Assembly (NCBI GenBank): GCA_035308025.1
Contig: DATGHL010000052.1
Location: 1 to 64,000 of the forward strand
From: Candidatus Binataceae bacterium
Lineage (GTDB): Bacteria; Desulfobacterota; Binatia; Binatales; Binataceae
Direction: 5' to 3'
DNA: 64,000 bases
A program made the position numbers and the translations under genes. Below, in pieces: positions 25,182-33,934 of this stretch (positions are counted from its first letter, which is position 1; each line of letters starts with the position of its first letter). The notes below the pieces were generated by a model, which did no database searches, was not told the DNA's origin, and saw nothing but the letters and a program-made list of their open reading frames with translations.

Positions 25182-27290
25182 ATGCCAGTGGAGGAAATCG
25201 GACGGCTCAGAACTATCGCGATTGTCGGCCAGGGTGGGACAGGCAAGACGCAGTTGGCCGAGGCGATGCTCTTCAGCGCAGGCGCCACGACCCGTCTGGG
25301 GCGTCCGGACGACGGCACGGCGCTGATGGATGTCGAACCGGAGGAGCTCAGCCGGCATATCTCGATCAGTTCGTCGTTTCATCATCTCAACTGGAAAAAA
25401 ACCGAAGTCATCCTCGCCAACACGCCGGGTTACGCGGCGTTCCTCCCCGATAGCTTCGCCACGATGCGCGCCGTCGACGGCGTAATCTTCGTGGTGAGCG
25501 GTGGCGGCGACCTCAAAGTCGAATCCGAAAAGATCTTCGATCAAATTAACAGCCTGAACCTGCCGCGCATCGCCTTCGTCTCCCGGCTCGATCGCGAGCG
25601 GATGAATTTCGCTACCGCAGTCGCCGATCTCGAGAAGTCACTGTCAGCGAAGCCGGTCGTCCTGACGCTGCCGATCGGCGAGGAGGCCGCCTTCAATGGC
25701 GTCATCGATGTGCTCGCGATGAAGGCGCTGATCTATCCGGATGCATCGGGCAAGGCGAAAGAGGAGGAGTTAAGCGGCGAACTCAAGACGCGCGCCGAGG
25801 AAGCCCGCGTCAAGCTCTGCGAGGCGGTCGCCGAGACCGACGACGCGCTGCTGGAAAAATATCTCGACAAGGGAGAACTCGAAGAGGATGAGTTGCGCAC
25901 CGCGCTGCGCGCCGCAGTGGTCGCCGGCAAGTTGACCCCGGTGCTGTGCGGCTCCGGCGCAAAGGACATCGGAGTCGGCCCGCTGCTCGACGCTGTGACG
26001 GCGCTGCTGCCGGCCCCGAACGAACGGCCTGGGCTGATGGGGCAGACCTCGACCAACGGTCCGGTCGAGCGCGCGCCCGATCCTGCGGGCCCCTTCTCGG
26101 CCTATGTCTTCAAAACCGTAATCGATCCGTTTGCCGGCAAGCTTTCGATCTTCCGCGTGGTCTCCGGCACGGCGCACAGCGACGCCGCAGTGCTCAACGC
26201 CAGCCACGCCTCGAAAGAGCGCTTCGGGCAGTTGCTGCGGCTCGAGGGTAAAAAGCAGTCGCCGCTGGCGATCGCGCTGCCGGGTGAGATCGTCGCGGTG
26301 GCCAAGCTCAAGGACACCACGACCGGCGATACGTTGTGCGACGAAAAGGCCTTGGTGACTTTTCCCGTCGCCGAGAAGCCGCATCCGGTGATTTCCTTCG
26401 CGATCCGTCCCAAGACCCGCGGCGACGAAGAGAAAGCCTCGCAGGCACTGGCGCGGCTGGTCGAAGAGGATTTGGCTCTGGAAACCCATCGCGACCCGCA
26501 GACCCACGAGATAATCCTGTCCGGCACCGGTCAGATGCATATTGAGGTCACGGTCGAAAAGTTAAAGCGTAAGTTTAATGTAGAGGTCGAGCTGAACGCG
26601 CCCAAGGTCCCGTACAAAGAGACGATCAAAGGGCGTGCCGAGGCTCAAGGCAAGTATAAACGGCAATCAGGTGGACGCGGTCAATACGGCGACTGTTGGC
26701 TCAAGGTCGAGCCGCGTCAGCGCGGCGCTGGTTTCGAGTTTGCGGACGAGGTTGTGGGCGGGTCGATCCCGCGTCAATTCATCCCATCGGTCGAAAAGGG
26801 CGTACGCAATACGTTGAACGAGGGTCACGTAGCGGGCTTCCCAATCGTGGACGTCAAGGTGACCGTGTTCGACGGCAGTTACCACGAGGTCGATTCGTCC
26901 GATATGGCGTTCCAGATCGCCGGCTCGATGGGTCTCAAGAACGCCTTCGAAAAGGCCAAACCGATCCTGCTCGAACCGGTGATGGCGATCGAGGTGAGCT
27001 GCCCCGATGAATGCATGGGCGACGTCATCGGCGACTTGAACTCACGGCGTGGTCGGGTGTTGGGCATGGACTCGAAGGGTCATGGACAGGTGATCAAGGC
27101 GCTGGTGCCAATGGCGGAGATTCTCAAGTACGCGCCGGACCTGCGGTCGATTACGTCGGGGCGCGGCTCCTTCGAAGCGCGCTTTTCGCATTATGACGAG
27201 GCGCCGCCGCCAATCACCGAAAAGGTCGTCAAAGAGGCGCGCGAGGCCAAAGAGGCTGCGGGAAACCACGCACATGCCGCCGGACATTAG
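25182..27290 (+). CDS. divergent elongation factor G-like GTPase
   Basis: At 702 residues it has the full EF-G five-domain layout, including domain IV (GRGQYGDCWLKVEPR) and the C-terminal DLNSRRGRVLGMDSKG segment. The G domain is unusual. G1 is GQGGTGKT (16-23). G3 is NTPGY (80-84) where EF-G has DTPGH, so the catalytic His is Tyr and the Asp is Asn. G4 is SRLD (134-137) for NKMD. A Tyr at the His site is also found in some EF-G2 proteins. A housekeeping fusA is expected elsewhere. It may be a specialised ribosome factor with slow or altered GTP use. Convincing family; role unknown. Confidence 0.88.
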   Translation: MPVEEIGRLRTIAIVGQGGTGKTQLAEAMLFSAGATTRLGRPDDGTALMDVEPEELSRHISISSSFHHLNWKKTEVILANTPGYAAFLPDSFATMRAVDGVIFVVSGGGDLKVESEKIFDQINSLNLPRIAFVSRLDRERMNFATAVADLEKSLSAKPVVLTLPIGEEAAFNGVIDVLAMKALIYPDASGKAKEEELSGELKTRAEEARVKLCEAVAETDDALLEKYLDKGELEEDELRTALRAAVVAGKLTPVLCGSGAKDIGVGPLLDAVTALLPAPNERPGLMGQTSTNGPVERAPDPAGPFSAYVFKTVIDPFAGKLSIFRVVSGTAHSDAAVLNASHASKERFGQLLRLEGKKQSPLAIALPGEIVAVAKLKDTTTGDTLCDEKALVTFPVAEKPHPVISFAIRPKTRGDEEKASQALARLVEEDLALETHRDPQTHEIILSGTGQMHIEVTVEKLKRKFNVEVELNAPKVPYKETIKGRAEAQGKYKRQSGGRGQYGDCWLKVEPRQRGAGFEFADEVVGGSIPRQFIPSVEKGVRNTLNEGHVAGFPIVDVKVTVFDGSYHEVDSSDMAFQIAGSMGLKNAFEKAKPILLEPVMAIEVSCPDECMGDVIGDLNSRRGRVLGMDSKGHGQVIKALVPMAEILKYAPDLRSITSGRGSFEARFSHYDEAPPPITEKVVKEAREAKEAAGNHAHAAGH

Positions 27291-27381
27291 CTCCGGCCGC
27301 ACCGAGGGAGCACGCACATAAGGCGAAAGCAGGTTATGCGCCGCGACCGGGCCTCGTGCTAAGATGCAGCCGAGGTTGTGA

Positions 27382-29646
27382 ATGGAACGCGGAACCCGCA
27401 ATCCGCCGAAAGAGGCTGATTCCGCGACAGATCACGTCAAGACTACCGAGTTAAAGCGGCGGCGGCGGGAATTGCTCGCGGTCGCGATCGCCTCTTTGAC
27501 CCTGATTGCCTTCGTGCTGGCGCAGACCACGCTGCCGCCTCTGCGTTCGCACAACTCCCTGGTCTCGAACCTGGTCGTCATCCTGCTCTTCGACTTGAGC
27601 TTCATCCTGCTCGGCCTGATGCTGATCCTCGTCGGGCGCAACCTGGCCAAGGCGATCTTCGAGCGCCGGCGCGGACTGCTCGGATCGCGGCTGCAGGCGC
27701 GTCTGGTCTTCGGCTTCAGCGCGGTGGCGCTGGTTCCCAGCGTCTTCCTGCTCTACGTCTCGGGGACCTTCCTCGAGGCCGACGTCGGCAGCTGGTTCAA
27801 TCCCGAGTACGAGCGCGTGCTCGATGATTCGCTGCAGATCGCGAAGACCTATTATTTGAATTCAGCGAACAACGCCGTGCATTTTGCGCGAGTGCTGGCC
27901 GGACAGATCGCAGACAAGCATCTGTTGGCCGCCGATCAGCACGACGCCCTGCGCAGATTTATTGAACGCTCGCAGCACGAGTACAACCTCGGCACGGTCG
28001 AGATTTTTTCGACTGACCGCAAACTCGTGATGCATGTCCTGAGTCCGCGGATGCCGACCGGGATCGGGGTCGGTCCGGACTCTGAAATTGTCACCGCGAC
28101 GCTCGCCGGACGGCCGCAGCCGCGCACCGATCGCTTCGGCAAGTCGGACGTTATCCGCGGTGCGGCGCCAATTTACGCCTCCGCCGATTCCGACGTCGTG
28201 ACGGGCGCGCTGGTGATCGACTACTACCTGCCGCGCAGTCTGGCCGATCGCGCCGCGGGCATCTCGCGCAGTGAGCAGGAGTACTTCCAACTGCGCATCC
28301 TGCGGCAGCCGATTATGCACAGCTACATTCTGGCCCTGGTCCTGATCGGGCTGGCGGTGGTGCTGCTCGCGAGCTGGTTCGGGATCTATATTGCGCGCGG
28401 CATCACTGGGCCAATCCGCCTGCTCGCCGAGGGCACGCAAGCGATCGCGGCCGGCAACCTGAACCTGGTGATTCCGGGCGTGGGTGACGACGAGATCGGC
28501 CGGCTGGTTGAATCGTTCAACGGCATGACCGCCGACTTACGGGCGTCGCGAGCGGAAATCGAGCGCCGCCGGCATTACACTGAAACCCTGCTGCGCAACG
28601 TCTCGGCTGGAGTCGTTGGACTCGATGCGGCGCGGCGGCTCACGGCGATCAATCCCTGCGCCGAGCGGATGCTCGGATTGACTGCGACGGCTGTTGGCCA
28701 GGCGTACGATCACTGTTTTCATCCGGCGCTGGTGCAGGCGCTCGAAGATTATTTTGGCGCTAGTATGCCGCGGCGCGAGACTCGTTTCCCATTGGAGTTA
28801 GACAGCGGTGGCGCCGAAACTGATCTGATGGTCACGGTGACGCCGTTGGGAATCGAGACCAACGGCGACGGCGCGCCGCACGATTTGGGCGCGGTCCTGT
28901 TTTTCGAGGACGTAAGCCAGTTGGCGAAGGTCGAGCGCATGGAGGCGTGGCGCGAGGTCGCCCGCCGGATCGCTCACGAGATCAAGAACCCGCTCACGCC
29001 GATTCAGCTCTCTGCAGAGCGCCTGCGGCGCAATCTGGCGACCACCTCGGACGCCGACGCGCGCCTGCTCGACGAGTGTACCAACGCGATCGTCGGCGAG
29101 GTTCAGGACCTCAAGCGTCTGGTCAACGAATTTTCGGGATTCGCGCGCATGCCGCAGGTGACGCCGGTGCCGGGCGATCTCAACGCGCTGGCCGAGGAGA
29201 CCGTGAGCTTTTTCCGCGAAGCTCATCCGGCGGTGGATTTTGCGATCGAGCTCGAGCGGGGGCTGCCACCGATTGCATTGGATCGCGAGGCGCTCAAACG
29301 CGCCCTGGTCAATTTGCTCGACAATGGTGTAGCGGCGGCGAGCGCGCAAAAAAACGGGGAACGGCCGCGCATCCGCGTCACCACGCGTCTCGAAATCGCG
29401 AGCGGGATTGTGGCGCTCGAAGTCGCCGACAACGGCGTCGGGATCGAACCGCGCCTGCGCGCGCGGATTTTTGAGCCGTACTTCTCGACCAAAAGCGGCG
29501 GCACCGGCCTTGGTTTGGCGATCGTCGCGGCGATCGTCAGCGACCATCATGGCTTCGTCCGCGTTTACGATCGTCCGCCGCACGGCAGTAGATTTGTCCT
29601 CGAATTCCCCATAAAGGATCAACCAACAACGAATGTTACGACTTGA
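27382..29646 (+). CDS. NtrY-like sensor histidine kinase
   Basis: The 754-residue membrane kinase has four hydrophobic segments (about 32-48, 58-80, 108-128, 314-336), an extracytoplasmic sensor region of about 185 residues between the third and fourth, and HAMP near 340-390. A PAS domain lies near 395-500. The HisKA phospho-acceptor His532 is in IAHEIKNPLTPIQL, and a HATPase domain has N/G boxes (NLLDNGVAAA, DNGVGIEP, GGTGLGLAI). Layout matches NtrY. The usual ntrX partner is absent: the next gene, overlapping by 14 bp, carries a receiver domain fused to LpxC. Confidence 0.92.
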   Translation: MERGTRNPPKEADSATDHVKTTELKRRRRELLAVAIASLTLIAFVLAQTTLPPLRSHNSLVSNLVVILLFDLSFILLGLMLILVGRNLAKAIFERRRGLLGSRLQARLVFGFSAVALVPSVFLLYVSGTFLEADVGSWFNPEYERVLDDSLQIAKTYYLNSANNAVHFARVLAGQIADKHLLAADQHDALRRFIERSQHEYNLGTVEIFSTDRKLVMHVLSPRMPTGIGVGPDSEIVTATLAGRPQPRTDRFGKSDVIRGAAPIYASADSDVVTGALVIDYYLPRSLADRAAGISRSEQEYFQLRILRQPIMHSYILALVLIGLAVVLLASWFGIYIARGITGPIRLLAEGTQAIAAGNLNLVIPGVGDDEIGRLVESFNGMTADLRASRAEIERRRHYTETLLRNVSAGVVGLDAARRLTAINPCAERMLGLTATAVGQAYDHCFHPALVQALEDYFGASMPRRETRFPLELDSGGAETDLMVTVTPLGIETNGDGAPHDLGAVLFFEDVSQLAKVERMEAWREVARRIAHEIKNPLTPIQLSAERLRRNLATTSDADARLLDECTNAIVGEVQDLKRLVNEFSGFARMPQVTPVPGDLNALAEETVSFFREAHPAVDFAIELERGLPPIALDREALKRALVNLLDNGVAAASAQKNGERPRIRVTTRLEIASGIVALEVADNGVGIEPRLRARIFEPYFSTKSGGTGLGLAIVAAIVSDHHGFVRVYDRPPHGSRFVLEFPIKDQPTTNVTT

Positions 29647-30955
29647 TGATGCAGGTGAGGCGGCGGCGCGCGGCAGACGCGAGCGGTTGAAAAAAATGCG
29701 CCCGACCGTGCTGGTGGTGGATGATGAGGCGCGCATCAGGTCGTCCTTGCGCGGCCTCCTGAGCGACGAGGGCTATCGCGTGCTCGACATCGGCGACGCG
29801 CCGGCCGCGATGAGCCTGATCGCGCGCGAAAATCCGGCCCTCGTGCTGCTCGACGTCTGGATGCCCGGGCTCGACGGCATCGAACTGCTCCGGCGCATCA
29901 AGCATGAACATCCCGCGATGCCGGTGATTATGATTTCGGGTCACGCGAATATTCAGAACGCGGTTGCGGCGACTCGACTCGGCGCCGCCGACTTCATCGA
30001 AAAGCCCTTTTCCGTGACCGGGCTGCTCGCTTCGATTGATCGTGTGCTGGCGGGCGTGAGCGATCCTGACCGCGCGGCCGCGGTACCCGGCCACACCATC
30101 GCCGAAGCCGGCCGCGAGCGGCTCGATCGGACCGGGATGCGACCACAGCGCACTGTCGCGCAGTCGCTGGTAATCGGCGGGCAGGGGCTGCACTCAGGAC
30201 TCAAGACCGGCGTGATTCTTCATCCGGCGCCGCCCGGCAGCGGGATCGTCTTTTCGTCGCTGGCCGATCAGTCTTCGATTGTCGCGCGCATCGAGAACGT
30301 CACCGAGACTGGTTACAACACCACGCTAAGCGGCGACGGCCACTCGATTCGCACGGTCGAGCATCTGATGTCGGCGCTGCACGGCCTCGGCATCACCAAC
30401 GTGTTGGTCAAGACCGACGACGAGTTGCCCGCGCTCGACGGTTCCGCCGCGGAATTTTGCAGCCAACTGCGCGCGGCCGGGCTGCGCGATCAGGCCGCGT
30501 CGCTCGAGCCCGTGCGGGTCGCCGCGCCGATTCAGGTGGGGGAGGGCGACGAATTTATCCGGGTTGAGCCGGCCGAGCGCCTGATCATCGATTACACGCT
30601 CGATTACCCTCAACCGATCGGCGTTCAGCGCGTCCATTTCGAGCTGGATTCGGCCGAAACTTACGAGCGCGAGATTGCGCCCGCGCGCACTTTCGGTTTC
30701 GTCAGCGAATTTCACAAGCTCACCGAGATGGGTCTCGCGCGCGGGGGCCGCCTGGATAACCTGATTCTCGTGGACGACGAGAAGGTCGTGAACACGACGC
30801 TGCGCTTCCCCGATGAATTCGCGCGTCACAAAATCCTCGACCTGATCGGCGACCTTTACCTGCTGGGGCGCCCGCTCCTCGGACATGTGACCGCGTCGAA
30901 ATCCGGCCATTCGGACAACCTCGCGATTCTGCGCGCGATCGCGGCGTCGCTCTAA
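29633..30955 (+). CDS. lpxC: response-regulator receiver domain fused to LpxC deacetylase
   Basis: The 440-residue protein has two domains in one uninterrupted frame. Residues about 23-140 are a receiver domain with Asp30/Asp31, phospho-acceptor Asp74 (LLDVWMPG), Ser102 and Lys124 (EKPF). Residues about 172-440 are LpxC, UDP-3-O-acyl-GlcNAc deacetylase: Glu243 and His244 (TVEHL), His399, Lys400 and Asp403 (HKILDLIGD) and the catalytic His426 (KSGH). These match the zinc and catalytic residues of E. coli LpxC. It overlaps the NtrY-like gene by 14 bp. A second possible start at 29696 gives MRPTVLVVDDE, also complete. Kinase-controlled lipid A synthesis is inferred. Confidence 0.9.
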   Translation: MLRLDDAGEAAARGRRERLKKMRPTVLVVDDEARIRSSLRGLLSDEGYRVLDIGDAPAAMSLIARENPALVLLDVWMPGLDGIELLRRIKHEHPAMPVIMISGHANIQNAVAATRLGAADFIEKPFSVTGLLASIDRVLAGVSDPDRAAAVPGHTIAEAGRERLDRTGMRPQRTVAQSLVIGGQGLHSGLKTGVILHPAPPGSGIVFSSLADQSSIVARIENVTETGYNTTLSGDGHSIRTVEHLMSALHGLGITNVLVKTDDELPALDGSAAEFCSQLRAAGLRDQAASLEPVRVAAPIQVGEGDEFIRVEPAERLIIDYTLDYPQPIGVQRVHFELDSAETYEREIAPARTFGFVSEFHKLTEMGLARGGRLDNLILVDDEKVVNTTLRFPDEFARHKILDLIGDLYLLGRPLLGHVTASKSGHSDNLAILRAIAASL

Positions 30956-30980
30956 ACTCTGTATAACACAGGCTTATTCG

Positions 30981-31715
30981 GTGGAATTGAAGGGTCGAGT
31001 GGCGCTCGTGACGGGCGCGGGCAAACGTGTTGGCCGCGCGATTGCGATCGCGCTCGCAGAGCGCGGCGCAGCAATCGCTATTCATTATCGCAGCTCGCGC
31101 GCCGAGGCTGAGGCGGCTGTCGCAGAGGTAACGGGGCAGGGCGGTAGCGCCCGCAGCTTCGCAGCCGATCTCGAAAAAGTCGCCGAAATCGAAAAGCTGA
31201 TAGAGAATGTGCTCGACGCCTTCGGCCGTATCGACGTGCTGGTCAACTCGGCCTCGATTTTTTTTCGCAAACCGCTGAGCGAAGTCACGGAGCGCGATTG
31301 GGACGTCAATCTTGATACCAATCTGAAGGCGCCGTTCTTTCTGTCGAAGTTCGCCGGGGCCGCGATGCGCCGTCAGGGCGCCGGCAAAATCGTCAACATC
31401 GGCGATTGGGCCGGCATCCGGCCCTACAACAACTATTTGCCGTACACTGTCTCGAAGAGCGGGCTGATTGGACTGACGCGGGCGTTGGCCAAGGCGCTGG
31501 CCCCGGAAGTTCAGGTCAATATCGTCGCCTTGGGTCCCGTGATGCCGCCCGAGGATTATGATGCGGCCGAGATCGAGCGGTTGCGGCAGGCGACCTTGAC
31601 CAAGACGCTCGGCACGCCCCAAGATGTTGCGCGCGCCGTGGTCTTTCTCTGCGAGAACGCCGACTTCACCACCGGGGCCACGCTGATGATCGACGGCGGC
31701 CGCCTCCTCAACTGA
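30981..31715 (+). CDS. short-chain dehydrogenase, pteridine reductase/FabG-like
   Basis: The 244-residue SDR has TGAGKRVGRAIA, an Arg-bearing cofactor loop as in pteridine reductases and FolM, where most SDRs have TGxxxGIG. NSAS replaces NNAG, and the catalytic YTVSK follows INIGDWAG. The final stretch MIDGGRLLN is typical. It starts at GTG 25 bp after lpxC and ends 10 bp before queC, so all may form one unit. Reduction of dihydropterin or a quinone-like substrate is possible; FabG activity is less likely. Confidence 0.8.
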   Translation: MELKGRVALVTGAGKRVGRAIAIALAERGAAIAIHYRSSRAEAEAAVAEVTGQGGSARSFAADLEKVAEIEKLIENVLDAFGRIDVLVNSASIFFRKPLSEVTERDWDVNLDTNLKAPFFLSKFAGAAMRRQGAGKIVNIGDWAGIRPYNNYLPYTVSKSGLIGLTRALAKALAPEVQVNIVALGPVMPPEDYDAAEIERLRQATLTKTLGTPQDVARAVVFLCENADFTTGATLMIDGGRLLN

Positions 31716-31725
31716 AGGCGCGCCA

Positions 31726-32448
31726 ATGGCGTCGTCTGCGCAGCCGGAGAGGATCGATTACCGCATCGCGGTGCTTCCCGAGCGCGTCGCGATCCTCGCC
31801 AGCGGCGGCCTCGATAGCTCGGTGATGCTCGGCGTGATCGCGCGTTCAGGCCGCCAGGTCTATCCGGTTTATATTCGCGCCGGATTGAGCTGGGAGACAT
31901 CGGAACTGGCCACCCTCAGACGCTTTATCCGCACGCTCGCGATGCGCAATGTTCAGCCCGTCACCGTCCTCAAGCTTCCGATGAACGATCTCGCCGGCGA
32001 CCATTGGAGCATGACTGGCCGCGACGTTCCGGGATACAACGCGGCGCTCTCGTCCAATTACATCCTGGGCCGCAATCTGATTCTGCTGGCGAAGGCCGCG
32101 GTCTTCTGTGCGCGTCATCAGATTGGCGAAATCGCGATGGCGCCACTCGAGAGCAATCCCTTCCCCGACGCGCGCCCCGAATTCTTTCGCGCCTTTGCCC
32201 GCGCCGTCGATCTGGGCGTCGGGATCAAGCTCAAGGTGTTGACGCCGTTTGCTGGCCTGACCAAGGCTCAGGTGATCGAGCGCGGCGCCGGGATGCCGCT
32301 TGAGCTGACCGTCTCGTGCGCACGCCCAACCGGCAACATCCATTGCGGATCCTGTACGAAATGCGCGGAACGTGTCGAAGGCTTCGCCGCCGCCAGCATC
32401 GAGGATCCGACGCTCTACGCGCGCAAACCGGGCCGCCGAAAAAGCTGA
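31726..32448 (+). CDS. queC: QueC-like 7-cyano-7-deazaguanine synthase
   Basis: The 240-residue PP-loop ATPase makes preQ0 for queuosine synthesis. The SGGLDSS loop lies at residues 26-32, with four zinc Cys in the C-terminal SCARPTGNIHCGSCTKCAER segment. The mid-section, with LSSNYILGRNLILLAKAA, diverges from E. coli QueC but keeps the PGRN-like loop position. It follows the SDR by 10 bp; no queD, queE or queF lies nearby. A relative acting on another carboxylate cannot be excluded. Confidence 0.8.
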   Translation: MASSAQPERIDYRIAVLPERVAILASGGLDSSVMLGVIARSGRQVYPVYIRAGLSWETSELATLRRFIRTLAMRNVQPVTVLKLPMNDLAGDHWSMTGRDVPGYNAALSSNYILGRNLILLAKAAVFCARHQIGEIAMAPLESNPFPDARPEFFRAFARAVDLGVGIKLKVLTPFAGLTKAQVIERGAGMPLELTVSCARPTGNIHCGSCTKCAERVEGFAAASIEDPTLYARKPGRRKS

Positions 32449-32497
32449 GCTTGCCTCCACTCAGCCTGATCGGCGCGCCCGCGAATCGCCGGTCGAT

Positions 32498-33679
32498 CTA
32501 TGCGGCGCGCTTTGCCTCGTCCGCGGCCGTCGGCGACTCGACTTTGTAAAGCCGCTGGCCGTTGCCCCACAGAATCTTCCGCCGCACTGATTCTTCGCAG
32601 TCGGAGAGGCCGCTCCTGATCCGGTCGTGAACGTCCTCGCCGTACAGCGAAGTCGGATGAGGAAAGTCCGTTTCAAAAAGAATGTTATCGGCGCCGACCT
32701 TGTCGATCAGACGGCGCGGCGCGATCTGCTCGAACCAGTAGCAGGCGTAGATGTTGCGCGTGAAGTATTCCGACGGCAGCCGATCAAATTCCGGACGCTC
32801 CTCCGCCACGCTGTTGCCCTGGTACTGGTAGTCCATCGCTTCGAGCATGAAGGGGATCCAGCCGATGCCGCTCTCGACCGAGATGAACTTGATTTTGGGA
32901 TACCGCGCCAGCACCCCGGACATTAACAGGTCGGCGAGCTGAACGCCGTTGCGCAGAAAGATATCGACGGCCAACTCGGCAAACGCCGCCATCTTGCCGT
33001 ACATCTGCATTTTGTTCTGCAGCAGACCCTCTTCCATGTTGCCCGATCCGATATGGAAGCTGATCGGCAGGTCGAACTCGCAAGCGACCTCCCACAACGG
33101 ATTCCAATGCGGATCGCCCATCAGCGGCAGTCCCCAGTACTGCGGCTCGCCGGTGAACAGGATGCCCTTGTGGCCCATCGCGGCGCAGCGCCGCACCTCT
33201 TTCACCGATTCGGTGATGTCCCAGAACGGCATCGAGGTGATCGGCAACAGGCGGCGCGAATCGGCCGATGCCCACTCGGTCTGCCAATCGTTGTAGATTC
33301 GCACACAGGTCAGCATCAACTCGGGGTCGCCTAACTTCAGGAACTGCTGCGCGCCGAAGCCGCCGACGTTCGGATACATGACCATGGCCCAGATGCCCAT
33401 CTCATCCATGTACTTGAGCCGCGCCTTGGCGTCGTAGGCCCCGGGGTGCATCTCCTCGAAGGTCTTGGGCGGGTTCTTGATGCTGCCCACGCCCGCGGTC
33501 GCGGTCAGCCCCGGACTGGCGAGCATCGAAGTGCCGCCGACCGCCCACATCATCCGGCCGTTGCTGCTGGTCTCGATGCGCGGTACGCGGTCGCGCATAC
33601 TCGCGGGCGCGCGACTCGTCCAGAGGTCGCCGGTCTCGGTGACGTGCGTGTCAACGTCGATAATCGTATAGCCGCTCAT
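32498..33679 (-). CDS. amidohydrolase family 2 (ACMSD-like) protein
   Basis: The 393-residue TIM-barrel metal enzyme has the DVDTHVTE metal motif near residue 8, PISFHIGSGNM mid-protein and the late ETDFPHPTSLY with the conserved Asp. A ribosome site GAGGA precedes the ATG. It is divergent from the diiron monooxygenase operon, suggesting it may process a product of that pathway by hydrolysis or decarboxylation. A paralogue at 5554 is longer and differs in the first motif. Confidence 0.85.
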   Translation of the reverse strand: MSGYTIIDVDTHVTETGDLWTSRAPASMRDRVPRIETSSNGRMMWAVGGTSMLASPGLTATAGVGSIKNPPKTFEEMHPGAYDAKARLKYMDEMGIWAMVMYPNVGGFGAQQFLKLGDPELMLTCVRIYNDWQTEWASADSRRLLPITSMPFWDITESVKEVRRCAAMGHKGILFTGEPQYWGLPLMGDPHWNPLWEVACEFDLPISFHIGSGNMEEGLLQNKMQMYGKMAAFAELAVDIFLRNGVQLADLLMSGVLARYPKIKFISVESGIGWIPFMLEAMDYQYQGNSVAEERPEFDRLPSEYFTRNIYACYWFEQIAPRRLIDKVGADNILFETDFPHPTSLYGEDVHDRIRSGLSDCEESVRRKILWGNGQRLYKVESPTAADEAKRAA

Positions 33680-33799
33680 AGGGTTCCTCGCTTGCGCTGG
33701 GATTTTGATTTTGAAATTTCAGATTCGCATCAACGGTCGGCAGTTGCAACGCCGCATCGGATTTGGTCGAGAGTCCCCGTGGAGAGTTAATCGTCTCCC

Positions 33800-33848
33800 T
33801 TGACGGCAAAGTAAAATTGGCGGATATACTTTTATTTCCTGAGGAAAT
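33800..33848 (+). promoter_or_regulatory. candidate promoter and palindromic operator of monooxygenase operon
   Basis: TTGACG (33800-33805) and TATACT (33825-33830) resemble sigma-70 boxes, but the 19-base spacer is long. ATTTCCTGAGGAAAT (33834-33848) is a perfect 15-bp palindrome directly after the -10, where a repressor would block initiation. It lies 86 bp before the beta-subunit start and also within reach of the divergent amidohydrolase. Confidence 0.45.
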
Positions 33849-33934
33849 GATTTCGACTGGCGGTTAAAGTAAGCAGCCTTGACGGGGATGAGCGGGCTCG
33901 ATGATCGGGCTCAAGGATCAAAGGCCGACAGCCA

